Part shown: positions 40,294-49,515 of the stretch, one piece after another
How positions within the stretch are numbered: the first letter of the stretch is position 1
How the letters are laid out: each line of letters opens with the position of its first letter
Source of the DNA: Tardiphaga robiniae
GTDB lineage: Bacteria; Pseudomonadota; Alphaproteobacteria; Rhizobiales; Xanthobacteraceae
Direction of reading: 5' to 3'
Assembly: GCF_001618955.1 (NCBI RefSeq)
Contig: NZ_LVYV01000004.1
Location: 62,001 to 126,000, forward strand
DNA: 64,000 nucleotides
Made by a program: the position numbers and the translations under genes
Notes under the pieces: model-generated
What the model was told of the DNA's origin: nothing
Databases searched by the model: none
What the model saw: only the letters and a program-made list of their open reading frames with translations

Positions 40294-41448
40294 ATGTTGA
40301 GCCGAGCGCTCAGTTTAGCGACGGTGATGCTCCTGATTAGCTTCGCGGCAGTCCCGGCACAGGCCCAAAACCTCGAAGCCGGTAAATCACCCTCCCAGAT
40401 TTTCGCGGGCGGCTGTGCCGTTTGCCATAAAAGTCCGCGCGGGCTGCTGAAGACGGTGGCGCCCGGTCAGTTGCCGGCCTTCCTGCGCCAGCACTACACG
40501 ACAAGTACAGATATGGCGGCGTCGATGGCCGCTTATGTCGTGTCCAACGGGGCGGCCGACCGCCGTCCTGCCGGGGATAACCTGACGCGTCAGGGCCGTG
40601 AACTCACGACCGAGCAGAAGCCGGCCCCGGCCGATGCCAGGCCCGGTGCTGCGCCGACGCCCGAGGCTCCGCCGCCGGGCCGCCGGCTACGTCCGCAGGA
40701 GGCCGCCAAGCCCGAGGCCGATGTTGCACCAGCTCAGGCCGAGCCCGGCACGCGCCAGGGCCGCAATGCCCGGCGACAGGCGCGCCCGGCGACAGACAAT
40801 CCCGAAGCGAAGCCCGATGCGGCCAAGCCCGTAGACGCACAGTCGCCGGCTGCCGCTGAAGCAGAGCGTCCCGCGCAGAAGCAGAAGCTTGGCAAGAAGG
40901 GACGCCGCCATCAGGAAGAGCCGCCGAAGGCCGAACCTGTGAAGGACGAGCCCAAGGTCGACCCCAAGACCGAGCCGAAGGCTGAACCCAAGTCTGAGCC
41001 GAAGGCTGAGCCACGGCCGGAGCCGGCCAAGACCGAGCCTGCGAAGCCCGCTGAAGAGAGCAAGCCTGAGGCGAAGCCCGAAGCCAAGCCTGAGACGCCG
41101 GCACTTCGTCCAGATCCCGTTCCGTCGGTCACGCCGGCACCGAAGGCGCCTGAAGGGGAAAGCCGTCCGGCGCCAGCCGAGCCGACGCCTCCTGCGCCGG
41201 CAGCCCCTGCGTCTCCGCCCGCAACAACGCCGGCCCCGGCACCTGTGGCTCCAACGTCCCCGCCAGCCGCAGCTCCGCCGCCAGCGGTCGTGCCTCCCGC
41301 AACTCCGCCAGTGCCTGCGCCGACTCCTGTGGCTCCAGCTGCGCCTTCGCCGGCACCGGCCGCGCCGCCACCACCGCCTCCGGCGTCGGCTGCACCACCG
41401 GTGCCTCCGGCCTCGTCAGGTCCGCCGGTGCCGCCGATCTCGCAGTAG
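40294..41448 (+). CDS. Exported monoheme cytochrome c-like protein with long Pro/Lys/Glu tail
   Basis: A 384-residue protein: signal peptide (1-25, ending A-Q-A-Q), then a small class I cytochrome-like region with the heme motif C-A-V-C-H (41-45) and a possible distal methionine in S-T-D-M-A-A-S-M (about 72-79). About 290 residues of low-complexity sequence follow. This tail starts with mixed Arg/Pro/Ala, then has K-P-E-A/K-T-E-P repeats (about 205-270), and ends in an Ala/Pro-rich region with P-P-P-P-P. No folded domain is apparent beyond residue 95. The long tail would span the periplasm or bind peptidoglycan; this is inference. The G/C-rich repeats give spurious open frames on the other strand. 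Confidence 0.72.
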   Translation: MLSRALSLATVMLLISFAAVPAQAQNLEAGKSPSQIFAGGCAVCHKSPRGLLKTVAPGQLPAFLRQHYTTSTDMAASMAAYVVSNGAADRRPAGDNLTRQGRELTTEQKPAPADARPGAAPTPEAPPPGRRLRPQEAAKPEADVAPAQAEPGTRQGRNARRQARPATDNPEAKPDAAKPVDAQSPAAAEAERPAQKQKLGKKGRRHQEEPPKAEPVKDEPKVDPKTEPKAEPKSEPKAEPRPEPAKTEPAKPAEESKPEAKPEAKPETPALRPDPVPSVTPAPKAPEGESRPAPAEPTPPAPAAPASPPATTPAPAPVAPTSPPAAAPPPAVVPPATPPVPAPTPVAPAAPSPAPAAPPPPPPASAAPPVPPASSGPPVPPISQ

Positions 41449-41475
41449 AAGGTCAACCGTCTCTCAACAACGGAA

Positions 41476-41510
41476 CAAAAAAAGCCCGGCCAGATTGGCC
41501 GGGCCTTTCT
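41476..41510. terminator. Bidirectional terminator between cytochrome-like gene and rplI
   Basis: GCCCGGCC (41484-41491), loop AGATT, GGCCGGGC (41497-41504), flanked by AAAAAAA on the left and CTTTCT on the right. The A-run makes it a good rho-independent terminator for the minus-strand rplI operon; the shorter T-run serves the plus-strand gene. Confidence 0.8.
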
Positions 41511-41536
41511 CGTTTGAGCAGAAGCTTCGTGTGGAC

Positions 41537-42121
41537 TTAGCCGTTGTCTTCTTCGGCGTTGCCCTGTGCGTCCGGATCGAAGAACTCGCCGGCGGCGGCG
41601 AGTGCTTCGGCGGCTGCGTCCTGATCTTCCTGACGGCTTGAGATGTCTTCGCCGCGGTTGATGCGCTCGGCTTCGTCGGCCGAACGGGCAACGGTGACGC
41701 TGACGCTGACTTCGACTTCCGGATGCACGGCGATCGAGATCTTGTGCTGGCCGATAGTCTTGATCGGCGCGTCGAGCAGAACCTGGCTGCGGGCGAAGGT
41801 GACGCCATCAGCCTCGAAGGTGGCGATGATGTCGCGCACCGACACCGAACCGAACAGCTGGCCGGTTTCCGATGCCTGACGGATGATGATGACGTTGCGG
41901 CCGTCGATCTTCTCGGCAACCGTGGTGGCTTCCGCCTTGGCCTTGATGTTGTTGGCTTCGAGGTCAGCCTTCATGCCGTCGTACTTGGCGCGGTTGTCGG
42001 CGGTGGCGCGCAGCGCCTTGCCGCGCTTCAGCAGAAAGTTGCGGCCGTAGCCGTCCTTGACGCGGACGACTTCGCCCATCTGGCCGAGCTTGGCGACGCG
42101 TTCGAGCAAAATTACTTCCAT
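41537..42121 (-). CDS. rplI: 50S ribosomal protein bL9
   Basis: bL9 binds 23S rRNA with its N-terminal domain, [16 protein letters not shown] followed by [10 protein letters not shown], and projects a long helix to a C-terminal domain (residues about 80-150, with S-V-S-V-R-D-I). At 194 residues it is longer than the E. coli protein (149) because of an acidic C-terminal extension of about 45 residues (E-D-N-G end), common in Bradyrhizobium. It ends the ribosomal part of this cluster, 49 bases after the DUF2232 gene. Confidence 0.97.
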   Translation of the reverse strand: MEVILLERVAKLGQMGEVVRVKDGYGRNFLLKRGKALRATADNRAKYDGMKADLEANNIKAKAEATTVAEKIDGRNVIIIRQASETGQLFGSVSVRDIIATFEADGVTFARSQVLLDAPIKTIGQHKISIAVHPEVEVSVSVTVARSADEAERINRGEDISSRQEDQDAAAEALAAAGEFFDPDAQGNAEEDNG

Positions 42122-42170
42122 GATCGTTCTCCTTTAAGTGTTGAGCAGGTGTTGGGTTGAGGTGAGTTGG

Positions 42171-43139
42171 TCAGGCCGCCGTCGAAGAAGGTGGCTTGCG
42201 TGCGAGAAAACGTTGGCGAAATCCGAAGAAGGCATCGGCGAGGCCGAGGCCAACCATGGTGAGGATGGGCCAGCCGAGGACGAGCACCATGGCGTAGGTC
42301 AGGCCCAGCACCATCACGCGGCTTTTCATGCCCATGGTCAGCGTATGCAGCGCGGCGAAGCCGGTGAGGGCATAGGCCATCATCAGCGCCGACGTGAAGA
42401 TCTGCGAAAAGATGCCGATCAGTCCGCCCATGAAGGACAGCGCGACGGCCAGACACAGCGCGACCATCGTCATCGGCGGCAGCGCTGCGGATTTCAGCTC
42501 CGGCCACGGCCGATTCAGCCGGCCCGATGTCACGATGATGCGGCCGGCGAGCCAGAGATTGAGCGTCAGCGTCATGATCGCGACGATGGCGGCGGCAGCC
42601 GGAGCGATCGTCACCAGCGCATTGATGACCTGTTCGGAGTCGCCAGCGCCGCCGCGCGATCCCAGGATGCGGGTCAGAGCGCGGCGCAGCGCCGAGACGA
42701 TAGTGTCGCCATCGGTGCCGAGCGTCAGCAGCGCGCCCATGGTTGTGAATGCGGCGAAACCCGCTGTCCACAGCAGTATACGGCCGACCGGATACCATTC
42801 GACCACGGGGGGTGTCGCGGCCGCGCCATTCACGCCCGGCACTTCTGCAGTCACTGGACGGCCGAGCAACGCGAGATGGCCGAGCCACCAGGCGGGCAGT
42901 GCCACGGTGAAAACGAAGGCGGCGAGATAGGGCATGCCGAACAGCAGGCCGAGCGAGGTGCCGGCTGCAATGCCGCCGATGGCAGCAGTGACCGGACCCC
43001 AGCCGAGAGCGGCCACCATCAAGGGGAGTGGTGCGAGATAGAACAGCAAAAGGGAAATCAACGCGCCCGAAATGATCGAGGCGAACATCAGCGCTGAGGC
43101 AGCGCCGGCGGCAAACGCGATGAGAAGACTTGCGATCAT
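42171..43139 (-). CDS. DUF2232 family integral membrane protein
   Basis: A 322-residue protein with about eight transmembrane segments; it begins M-I-A-S-L-L-I-A-F-A-A-G and continues L-L-F-Y-L-A-P-L-P-L-M-V-A-A-L-G-W-G, a conserved start of DUF2232. Members occur between rpsR and rplI in many alphaproteobacteria, and a role in envelope or cell-surface processes is only conjectured. The ATG at 43139 is used because the family sequence begins there; 16 in-frame residues upstream are not conserved. Confidence 0.87.
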   Translation of the reverse strand: MIASLLIAFAAGAASALMFASIISGALISLLLFYLAPLPLMVAALGWGPVTAAIGGIAAGTSLGLLFGMPYLAAFVFTVALPAWWLGHLALLGRPVTAEVPGVNGAAATPPVVEWYPVGRILLWTAGFAAFTTMGALLTLGTDGDTIVSALRRALTRILGSRGGAGDSEQVINALVTIAPAAAAIVAIMTLTLNLWLAGRIIVTSGRLNRPWPELKSAALPPMTMVALCLAVALSFMGGLIGIFSQIFTSALMMAYALTGFAALHTLTMGMKSRVMVLGLTYAMVLVLGWPILTMVGLGLADAFFGFRQRFLARKPPSSTAA

Positions 43140-43224
43140 CAGCTGTCCCGCCCCCTTTGAGCGGTTAGAGGCACTTGCCCCAACCATCGGCGACCGGACG
43201 ACCCGGAAGCCTTATGAGAAATAG

Positions 43225-43255
43225 AAGCGACCGGCGGCACGAGGCCGCCGGTCGA
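43225..43255 (-). terminator. Hairpin after rpsR
   Basis: GACCGGCGGC (43229-43238), 5-base loop, GCCGCCGGTC (43244-43253) between rpsR and the DUF2232 gene. The minus-strand continuation is GCTTCTATTTCT, a weak U-run. It probably reduces read-through from the rpsF-rpsR mRNA into downstream genes. Confidence 0.55.
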
Positions 43256-43263
43256 AAACCGCC

Positions 43264-43503
43264 TTAGCGGATAACGTAGGGCAGCAGGCCGAGGAAACGC
43301 GAGCGCTTGATGGCGCGGGCGAGTTCACGCTGCTTCTTGGCGGAGACGGCAGTGATGCGGCTCGGCACGATCTTGCCGCGCTCGGAGACGTAACGCATCA
43401 GCAGCTTGGAATCCTTGTAGTCGATCTTCGGCGCGTTCGGACCCGTAAACGGGCAGGTCTTGCGACGGCGGAAAAACGGACGACGTGCACCAGCTTCAGC
43501 CAT
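43264..43503 (-). CDS. rpsR: 30S ribosomal protein bS18
   Basis: bS18 binds next to bS6 on the platform of the 30S subunit. The 79-residue length and the conserved [11 protein letters not shown] at the start, then [11 protein letters not shown] and [14 protein letters not shown] are all typical. A single Cys is kept at about residue 17. It follows rpsF by five bases and is followed by a terminator-like hairpin. Confidence 0.97.
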   Translation of the reverse strand: MAEAGARRPFFRRRKTCPFTGPNAPKIDYKDSKLLMRYVSERGKIVPSRITAVSAKKQRELARAIKRSRFLGLLPYVIR

Positions 43504-43508
43504 TATTC

Positions 43509-43982
43509 TTACTCCTCAACCGATGCTGCTTCGTCGTCGCGCGGACGACGCGGACCACGATCACCACGGAAGCCACCGCCTTCACGGTCGCCACGGAAAC
43601 CGCCGCCTTCGCGGTCGCCACGGAAGCCACCGCCACGGTCGTCGCGCTCACGATCACGATCAGCCTTGCGCATCATGGCGCTCGGGCCTTCCTCGTGCTC
43701 TTCGACGCGGACGGTCAGATAACGGATGACGTCTTCGCTGATCCGCTCCTGGCGCTCGATCTCGGTGACCGCCGCGGACGGGGCATCGAGATTCATCAGC
43801 ACGAAGTGCGCCTTGCGATTCTTGTTCATGCGATAGGTCAGGGAGCGCACGCCCCAATTTTCCATCTTCACGACCTTGCCGCCGAGACCTTCGACGATGC
43901 CGGTCATCTGGGTGGTGAGGTCTTCGACCTGCTGTGCGCTCGCATCCTGACGTGCGAGAAATACATGCTCATAAAGAGGCAT
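43509..43982 (-). CDS. rpsF: 30S ribosomal protein bS6 with Arg/Gly repeat tail
   Basis: bS6 pairs with bS18. Residues 1-100 are the standard fold ([35 protein letters not shown]). The 157-residue chain carries a C-terminal extension with repeated G-G-G-F-R-G-D-R-E units (three tandem, residues about 117-142) and an acidic end. The ATG at 43982 starts M-P-L-Y-E-H; a longer frame adds 13 residues with no support. It starts the rpsF-rpsR-DUF2232-rplI series. Confidence 0.96.
   Translation of the reverse strand: MPLYEHVFLARQDASAQQVEDLTTQMTGIVEGLGGKVVKMENWGVRSLTYRMNKNRKAHFVLMNLDAPSAAVTEIERQERISEDVIRYLTVRVEEHEEGPSAMMRKADRDRERDDRGGGFRGDREGGGFRGDREGGGFRGDRGPRRPRDDEAASVEE
43567..43647 (-). repeat. 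27-bp coding tandem repeat in rpsF
   Basis: Three units of 27 bases (43567-43593, 43594-43620 and a diverged third) encode the G-G-G-F-R-G-D-R-E repeats of the bS6 tail. Units differ by two to several bases, so slippage may have occurred but is not recent. Confidence 0.8.
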
Positions 43983-44351
43983 GGCTGTCCTTTCCAAGGT
44001 TAGCGCGTTTCCCGGCGGCAAGCCCTTCGAACCCTTATGGAAAGGACTCGATATTGCTCAGAAGGCGGGAGCACGGGACGACGGACCAACTGGCCCTATC
44101 GCAACAAACCTGTGTGTGATTTTGCTGTGACCGTCCGTTCAGCTCCCGGCCGGGATCTGCGGATCGGGGCCTTATACGGATTTTCCCAGTAATGGCAAGC
44201 GAAACAGGGGCCAAATGCGCGGATTCCGGGAGAGGGCGGGAACCCGGATCGTGGTGCATTCTGAGCGCTGCAGCTTGACATTCCCCGTCGTGCCAGTGTC
44301 TTACGGCGCACGTTTGAACGAGTTTAAGCCAAAAAACATGACGGGGCGTCA
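43983..44351. other. Promoter region between rpsF and fabD
   Basis: 369 bases between divergent housekeeping genes. It must carry the rpsF and fabD promoters. No hairpin or coding frame that I can support; the stretch at 44155-44230 is less GC-rich and is the best place for a promoter. Confidence 0.4.
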
Positions 44352-45311
44352 ATGACCGCAGCATTTACCTTTCCGGGGCAGGGTTCCCAGGCGGTCGGCA
44401 TGGGCAAGGCGTTCGCGGATGCATTTCCCGCCGCTAAGGCCGTGTTCGACGAGGTCGATTCGGCCCTCAACGAGAAGCTCACGGGAATCATCTGGGATGG
44501 CCCGGCCGAAACCCTGCAATTGACCGAAAACGCCCAGCCGGCGCTGATGGCGGTGTCGCTGGCGACCATGCGGGTGCTCGAGGCCGAGGCTGGCATCTCG
44601 CTGGCCAGGGACGCCGCTTTCGTGGCCGGCCACTCGCTCGGCGAATATTCGGCGCTGGCAGCGGCGGGAAGCCTCTCGGTCACGGATGCGGCCCGCCTGC
44701 TGCGGACCCGCGGTCTGGCCATGCAGAAGGCCGTGCCGGTGGGTGTCGGCGCCATGGCGGCGTTGCTCGGCCTCGATTACGAGACCGCCGTGGCCGTGGC
44801 TGAAGAAGCTGCACAGGGCGAAGTGTGCCACGCCGCCAATGACAATGGCGGCGGGCAGGTCGTGGTGTCCGGCAACAAGGCTGCGGTCGAACGCGCGCTG
44901 GAGATCGCCAAGACCAAGGGCGCCAAGCGTGCGATGTTGCTGCCGGTGTCGGCGCCGTTCCATTGCAGCCTGATGCAGCCCGCCGCCGACGTGATGGCTG
45001 AGGCGCTGGCCAAGGTCACGATCAACAAGCCCGCGGTGCCACTGGTGTCCAACGTGCTGGCCGCGCCGATCTCGGATCCCGATGAAATCCGCCGCCGCCT
45101 GGTCGAACAGGTCACCGGCACCGTGCGCTGGCGTGAATGCGTGTCCTATATGGCAGGGCAGGGCGTGACGCGTTTCCTTGAGGTCGGCTCCGGCAAGGTG
45201 CTGAGCGGGCTCGTCAAACGTATTGCCGAAGGCGCCGTCGGCGTCGCCGTCGGTGGACCCAATGACATTGCCGCCGCCAAGGATGCGCTCGCAGCAGCGC
45301 ATTCGGCGTAA
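44352..45311 (+). CDS. fabD: ACP S-malonyltransferase
   Basis: Moves malonyl from CoA to acyl carrier protein. The 319-residue enzyme starts M-T-A-A-F-T-F-P-G-Q-G-S-Q and has the nucleophile Ser95 in G-H-S-L-G-E-Y-S, a conserved P-V-S-A-P-F-H-C-S-L-M (catalytic His) and the Q-V-T-G-T-V-R-W region. It is the first gene of the fab series fabD-fabG-acpP-fabF-mltG. Confidence 0.96.
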   Translation: MTAAFTFPGQGSQAVGMGKAFADAFPAAKAVFDEVDSALNEKLTGIIWDGPAETLQLTENAQPALMAVSLATMRVLEAEAGISLARDAAFVAGHSLGEYSALAAAGSLSVTDAARLLRTRGLAMQKAVPVGVGAMAALLGLDYETAVAVAEEAAQGEVCHAANDNGGGQVVVSGNKAAVERALEIAKTKGAKRAMLLPVSAPFHCSLMQPAADVMAEALAKVTINKPAVPLVSNVLAAPISDPDEIRRRLVEQVTGTVRWRECVSYMAGQGVTRFLEVGSGKVLSGLVKRIAEGAVGVAVGGPNDIAAAKDALAAAHSA

Positions 45312-45332
45312 GCGGCCAGAGGAGAAGACGAG

Positions 45333-46070
45333 ATGTTCGATTTGACGGGACGGACGGCGCTGGTCACCGGCGCGACCGGTGGCATCGGCGGCGCTATCGC
45401 GACCGCGCTGCATGGGCAGGGTGCCACGGTGGCCATCTCAGGCACGCGCCGCGAGGTGCTGGAAGCCCTCGCCACCAAGCTCGGCGACCGCGTCCATGTG
45501 CTGCCGTGCAATCTGTCCGATTCAGCGGAAGTCGAAGCACTCGTGCCGTCCGCCGAGAAGGCGATGGGACAGCTCGACATCCTCGTGGCCAATGCCGGGA
45601 TCACCAAGGACAATCTGTTCGTGCAGTTGCGCGACGAAGATTGGGACAGCGTGATCAACGTCAATCTGACCGCGACCTTCCGCCTCGCGCGCGCCGCGAC
45701 CAAGCTGATGATGCGCAAGCGCTTCGGCCGCATCATCGCCATCACCTCGGTGGTCGGCGTGACCGGAAATCCCGGGCAGGGGAATTACACCGCGGCGAAA
45801 GCCGGCCTGATCGGCATGATGAAGACACTGGGGGCGGAATACGCCAAGCGCAACGTGACGGCCAATTGCATTGCACCCGGTTTCATCGCAACGCCGATGA
45901 CCGATGTGCTGAACGACAAGCAGCGCGAAACGATTCTCAGCAAGGTGCCGGCAGGGCGCCTCGGCTCGCCGGAAGATATTGCGGCAGCGGCCGTCTATCT
46001 GAGCTCAAATGAGGCGGCTTACGTCACCGGACAGACGATTCATGTCAATGGCGGCATGGCGATGATCTAA
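45333..46070 (+). CDS. fabG: 3-oxoacyl-ACP reductase
   Basis: NADPH-dependent reduction of beta-ketoacyl-ACP. The 245-residue SDR has T-G-A-T-G-G-I-G (12-19), N-A-G (87-89), and catalytic Ser139, Tyr152 and Lys156 (Y-T-A-A-K). It lies 21 bases after fabD, in the usual order, and ends G-G-M-A-M-I as expected for FabG. Confidence 0.96.
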   Translation: MFDLTGRTALVTGATGGIGGAIATALHGQGATVAISGTRREVLEALATKLGDRVHVLPCNLSDSAEVEALVPSAEKAMGQLDILVANAGITKDNLFVQLRDEDWDSVINVNLTATFRLARAATKLMMRKRFGRIIAITSVVGVTGNPGQGNYTAAKAGLIGMMKTLGAEYAKRNVTANCIAPGFIATPMTDVLNDKQRETILSKVPAGRLGSPEDIAAAAVYLSSNEAAYVTGQTIHVNGGMAMI

Positions 46071-46367
46071 GCGTCGGGGGAACCCCAACGCCGTGATTTA
46101 ATTGAGGTTTGGACAGTTACCGGGCTATGTGGCCAAGCCAAATGAAGTATGGTAACCGAACCGCCAACGGTGGGGCAAAGAAGGCCATTGCAGGAATTTG
46201 AAACCCTGTATATTGGCGGGGACGAGCCTGCCGTTTTCGCGAGGCTCCGTCCGGGACGACGGGGTCAATCCAGAGACGCGCAACTGCGCAAGGTTTAACG
46301 AGTTAAACGCTCCACGATGGCTCGTATCGTCTGCGGACGGGCCCAATGTAACAAGCACGAGGTTGAT

Positions 46368-46607
46368 ATGAGCGAGATTGGCGAGCGAGTGAAGAAGATC
46401 GTGGTGGAACACCTTGGTGTTGAACCCGAGAAGGTGGTCGATGCCGCAAGCTTCATCGATGATCTCGGCGCTGACAGCCTCGACACGGTCGAGCTCGTGA
46501 TGGCGTTCGAAGAAGAGTTCGGCTGCGAAATTCCGGACGACGCCGCCGAGACGATTCTGACCGTCGGCGACGCAACCAAGTTTCTCGAGAAGAACGCAAA
46601 GAGCTGA
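46368..46607 (+). CDS. acpP: Acyl carrier protein
   Basis: A 79-residue acidic protein that carries acyl chains on a 4'-phosphopantetheine attached to Ser37 in [13 protein letters not shown]. The ATG at 46368 has GAGG 6 bases upstream. The 297 bases before it contain the gene's own promoter, consistent with the high expression of acpP. Confidence 0.97.
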   Translation: MSEIGERVKKIVVEHLGVEPEKVVDAASFIDDLGADSLDTVELVMAFEEEFGCEIPDDAAETILTVGDATKFLEKNAKS

Positions 46608-46628
46608 CGCCTTCGCGCGACACATTTT

Positions 46629-46670
46629 GAAGCCGGCCGGATCGCGTTTGTGCGATCCACCGGCTTCTTG
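46629..46670 (+). terminator. Hairpin terminator of acpP
   Basis: GAAGCCGGCCGGATCGC (46629-46645) pairs with GCGATCCACCGGCTTC (46652-46667) apart from one bulge, 22 bases after the acpP stop, followed by TTGCTGT. It partly separates the strongly expressed acpP from fabF. Confidence 0.7.
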
Positions 46671-46746
46671 CTGTGACGCAGGCATTTGCTCAAGAGACTT
46701 TAGCTCAAGACACATCGGCTCAAGGATGGGCCGTGGAGGTACGACA

Positions 46747-48012
46747 ATGAGGCGGGTGGTCGTCACAGGCCTTGGCATGGTGTCGCCACTTGGCTGCGGC
46801 GTCGAGCCGACCTGGAAGCGCATCCTCAACGGTGAGAGCGGAGCAAAGCGGATCGATACATTCGATGTATCCGATCTCACCAGTCAGATCGCCTGCGTGA
46901 TTCCGCGCGGTGACGGCACGGGTGGTACCTTCAATCCCGACCAGTGGATGGAGCCGAAAGACCAGCGCAAGGTCGACGACTTCATCATCTATGCGATGTG
47001 TGCCGCCAGGCAGGCGCTCGACGATGCCAATTGGCACCCCGACAATGAAGACGATCGCTGCGCCACCGGCGTGATGATCGGCTCCGGTATCGGCGGCCTG
47101 TCCGGCATTGCCGATACCGCATTGCTTTTGAAAGAGCGCGGCCCGCGCAAAGTGTCGCCGTTCTTCATTCCCGGCCGATTGATCAATCTCGCTTCGGGCT
47201 ATGTCTCGATCGAGCACGGCCTCAAAGGCCCCAATCACTCCGTCGTTACGGCATGTTCGACCGGTGCGCACGCGATCGGCGATGCCGGCCGTCTGATCGC
47301 GCTCGGCGATGCGGATGTGATGGTTGCCGGCGGCACCGAGTCGCCGATCAGCCGTTTGGCGATGGCCGGCTTCGCGGCAGCACGTGCGCTGTCGACCAAC
47401 TTCAACGAAGCGCCGGAGAAAGCGTCGCGGCCTTACGACAAGGACCGCGATGGTTTCGTCATGGGCGAGGGCGCCGGCGTCGTCGTGCTCGAAGAGTATG
47501 AACACGCCAAGGCGCGCGGCGCACGCATCTATGCCGAGATCATCGGCTATGGCATGTCGGGTGATGCCTACCACATCACCTCACCGACGCCCGATGGCGA
47601 TGGTGCGTTCCGCAGCATGAACGCTGCAATGAAGCGCGCCGGCATTGCCGCGGCCGACATCGACTACATCAATGCGCACGGCACCTCGACGCCGCTCGGC
47701 GACGAGATCGAACTTGGCGCGGTTCAGCGCCTGCTCGGCAATGCCGCGTCGAAAGTGTCGATGTCGTCGACGAAGTCGTCGATCGGCCACCTGCTCGGTG
47801 CGGCCGGTGCGGTCGAGGCTATCTTCTGTGTGCTTGCGATTCGGGATAACATCGCGCCGCCGACGATCAATCTCGACAATCCGTCGGTGGAAACTGCGAT
47901 CGATCTCGTCGCATTGACCCCGCGCAAGCGCGAGATCAACATTGCTTTGTCGAATTCATTCGGTTTCGGCGGTACTAATGCGTCCGTGATCCTACAGCGC
48001 GTGGCTGGTTAG
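46747..48012 (+). CDS. fabF: 3-oxoacyl-ACP synthase II
   Basis: Condensing enzyme of chain elongation. The 421-residue ketosynthase has the active-site triad Cys170 (V-T-A-C-S-T-G-A), His in N-A-H-G-T-S-T-P-L-G-D and His in S-S-I-G-H-L-L-G-A-A-G. The ATG at 46747 starts M-R-R-V-V-V-T-G-L-G-M-V-S-P-L-G, as in other FabF; an upstream frame to 46627 adds unrelated residues. Confidence 0.97.
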   Translation: MRRVVVTGLGMVSPLGCGVEPTWKRILNGESGAKRIDTFDVSDLTSQIACVIPRGDGTGGTFNPDQWMEPKDQRKVDDFIIYAMCAARQALDDANWHPDNEDDRCATGVMIGSGIGGLSGIADTALLLKERGPRKVSPFFIPGRLINLASGYVSIEHGLKGPNHSVVTACSTGAHAIGDAGRLIALGDADVMVAGGTESPISRLAMAGFAAARALSTNFNEAPEKASRPYDKDRDGFVMGEGAGVVVLEEYEHAKARGARIYAEIIGYGMSGDAYHITSPTPDGDGAFRSMNAAMKRAGIAAADIDYINAHGTSTPLGDEIELGAVQRLLGNAASKVSMSSTKSSIGHLLGAAGAVEAIFCVLAIRDNIAPPTINLDNPSVETAIDLVALTPRKREINIALSNSFGFGGTNASVILQRVAG

Positions 48013-48126
48013 AGAACCTCCACCGTTTCGCCGTATTCCGCGCTAATTCCTACACTGGGCGTATGCTATTGACGGGGATCGTGTTTGTCCCCGTCACGAT
48101 TGAACCGACAGGATCAGGTACTATCG

Positions 48127-49395
48127 ATGAGTGAGAGGCCGCCCATTTCGCCGAGGAGTCCGCGTGCCGCGCTGGAGCCGGAGCAGGTTCCGCCGCCGCC
48201 GAAGCGTTCCGATCATGCGCGTAATCCGCTCGTGGTTGCCGGCAATGCCATCATCACCATCATTATCGTCGCGATGCTCGGTGCTGGCGGCGCCTATGTC
48301 TATGGTCGCCAGGCGCTGGAAGCGCCGGGGCCGCTGCAGGAAGAGAAGGTCGTCAATATCCCCGCGCGTGCGGGCAAGGGCGACATCGCCGAAGCGTTGC
48401 TGCGCGAAGGCGTGATCTCCGCCAATCGCTGGGTTTTCATCGGCGCCGTGTTTGCGCTGAAGGCCAGCTCGGAACTGAAGCCCGGCGAATATCTGTTCCA
48501 GAAGAACGCCAATCTGCGCGATGTCATCGGCACCATCGTCGAAGGCAAGGTCGTGCAACACTCCATTACGATTCCCGAGGGCCTGACCTCCGAGCAGATC
48601 GTCGCGCGTTTGACCGATAACGACATCTTCACCGGCTCGATCCGCGAAATGCCGCGTGAAGGCACGTTGTTGCCCGAGACCTACAAATTCCCCCGCGGCA
48701 CGCCGCGCGACCAGGTGATCCAGCGCATGCAGCAATTGCAGAAGCGCGTGCTGGCCGAAGTCTGGGAACGCCGTAACGCCGACATTCCGGCGAAGACGCC
48801 GGAACAACTGGTGACGCTCGCCTCGATTGTCGAGAAGGAAACCGGCCGTGCCGATGAGCGCAGCCGCGTTGCCGCCGTGTTCGCCAACCGTCTGCGCCAG
48901 AAGATGAAGCTGCAGTCCGATCCGACGATCATTTATGGCATCGTTGGCGGCAAGGGCACATTGGGCCGTCCGATCAAGCGCAGCGAGATCCAGCAGCCGT
49001 CGCCCTACAATACCTATGTGGTCGAAGGCCTGCCGCCGGGGCCGATCGCCAATCCGGGCCGTGCGTCGCTTGAGGCGACTGCCAATCCGGCACGCACCCG
49101 CGACCTGTTCTTCGTTGCCGATGGCACCGGCGGTCACGCCTTCACCGAAACCTACGACGCACACCAGAGGAACGTCAGCAAGCTGCGCGCGCTCGAGAAG
49201 GCCGTCCAGAACGACGCCGTCGAGCCGCCGGAAGAGGCTGCTGCGCCCGCTGGAGCTCCCGCGGATCCCGCTGCTGCGACCGGTACAAGCCCGGCCAGAC
49301 CCGCACCGGCCAAGCAGCGCGCCCGCACGACGCCTGCGCCAGCCCGTCAGGGCGCCGCGCAATCGACGGGTACACCGCCGGTTGTCCAGCAATAG
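48127..49395 (+). CDS. mltG: Endolytic transglycosylase MltG
   Basis: Cleaves glycan strands to end peptidoglycan polymerisation. The 422-residue protein has one transmembrane helix (about 35-60), a LysM-like region, and the YceG-type catalytic domain with E-G-T-L-L-P-E-T-Y-K-F-P, the catalytic-glutamate segment V-T-L-A-S-I-V-E-K-E-T and L-Q-S-D-P-T-I-I-Y-G. The C-terminal 60 residues are Pro/Ala-rich. The ATG at 48127 follows fabF by 114 bases. Confidence 0.95.
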   Translation: MSERPPISPRSPRAALEPEQVPPPPKRSDHARNPLVVAGNAIITIIIVAMLGAGGAYVYGRQALEAPGPLQEEKVVNIPARAGKGDIAEALLREGVISANRWVFIGAVFALKASSELKPGEYLFQKNANLRDVIGTIVEGKVVQHSITIPEGLTSEQIVARLTDNDIFTGSIREMPREGTLLPETYKFPRGTPRDQVIQRMQQLQKRVLAEVWERRNADIPAKTPEQLVTLASIVEKETGRADERSRVAAVFANRLRQKMKLQSDPTIIYGIVGGKGTLGRPIKRSEIQQPSPYNTYVVEGLPPGPIANPGRASLEATANPARTRDLFFVADGTGGHAFTETYDAHQRNVSKLRALEKAVQNDAVEPPEEAAAPAGAPADPAAATGTSPARPAPAKQRARTTPAPARQGAAQSTGTPPVVQQ

Positions 49396-49515
49396 GCCGC
49401 ACCACCGGGCCTGCGCTGGCTTCTGCTTCGAATTCCCCTTGGCCCGAAAAGGCCCTAACCTGAGCCGGTTCGCGCCCTTGCGAATCTTACTCGTATTCTT
49501 TGGAGACCTTCCGCG

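Noticed and set aside
40911-41456. Gly/Ala-rich frame of 181 codons on the minus strand
   Set aside because: Arises from the Pro/Ala repeats of the cytochrome-like protein read backwards. It superficially resembles PE_PGRS-like proteins but has no independent support.
43567-43647. Direct 27-bp repeats considered as a CRISPR-like array
   Set aside because: The units are contiguous without spacers and encode the bS6 tail.
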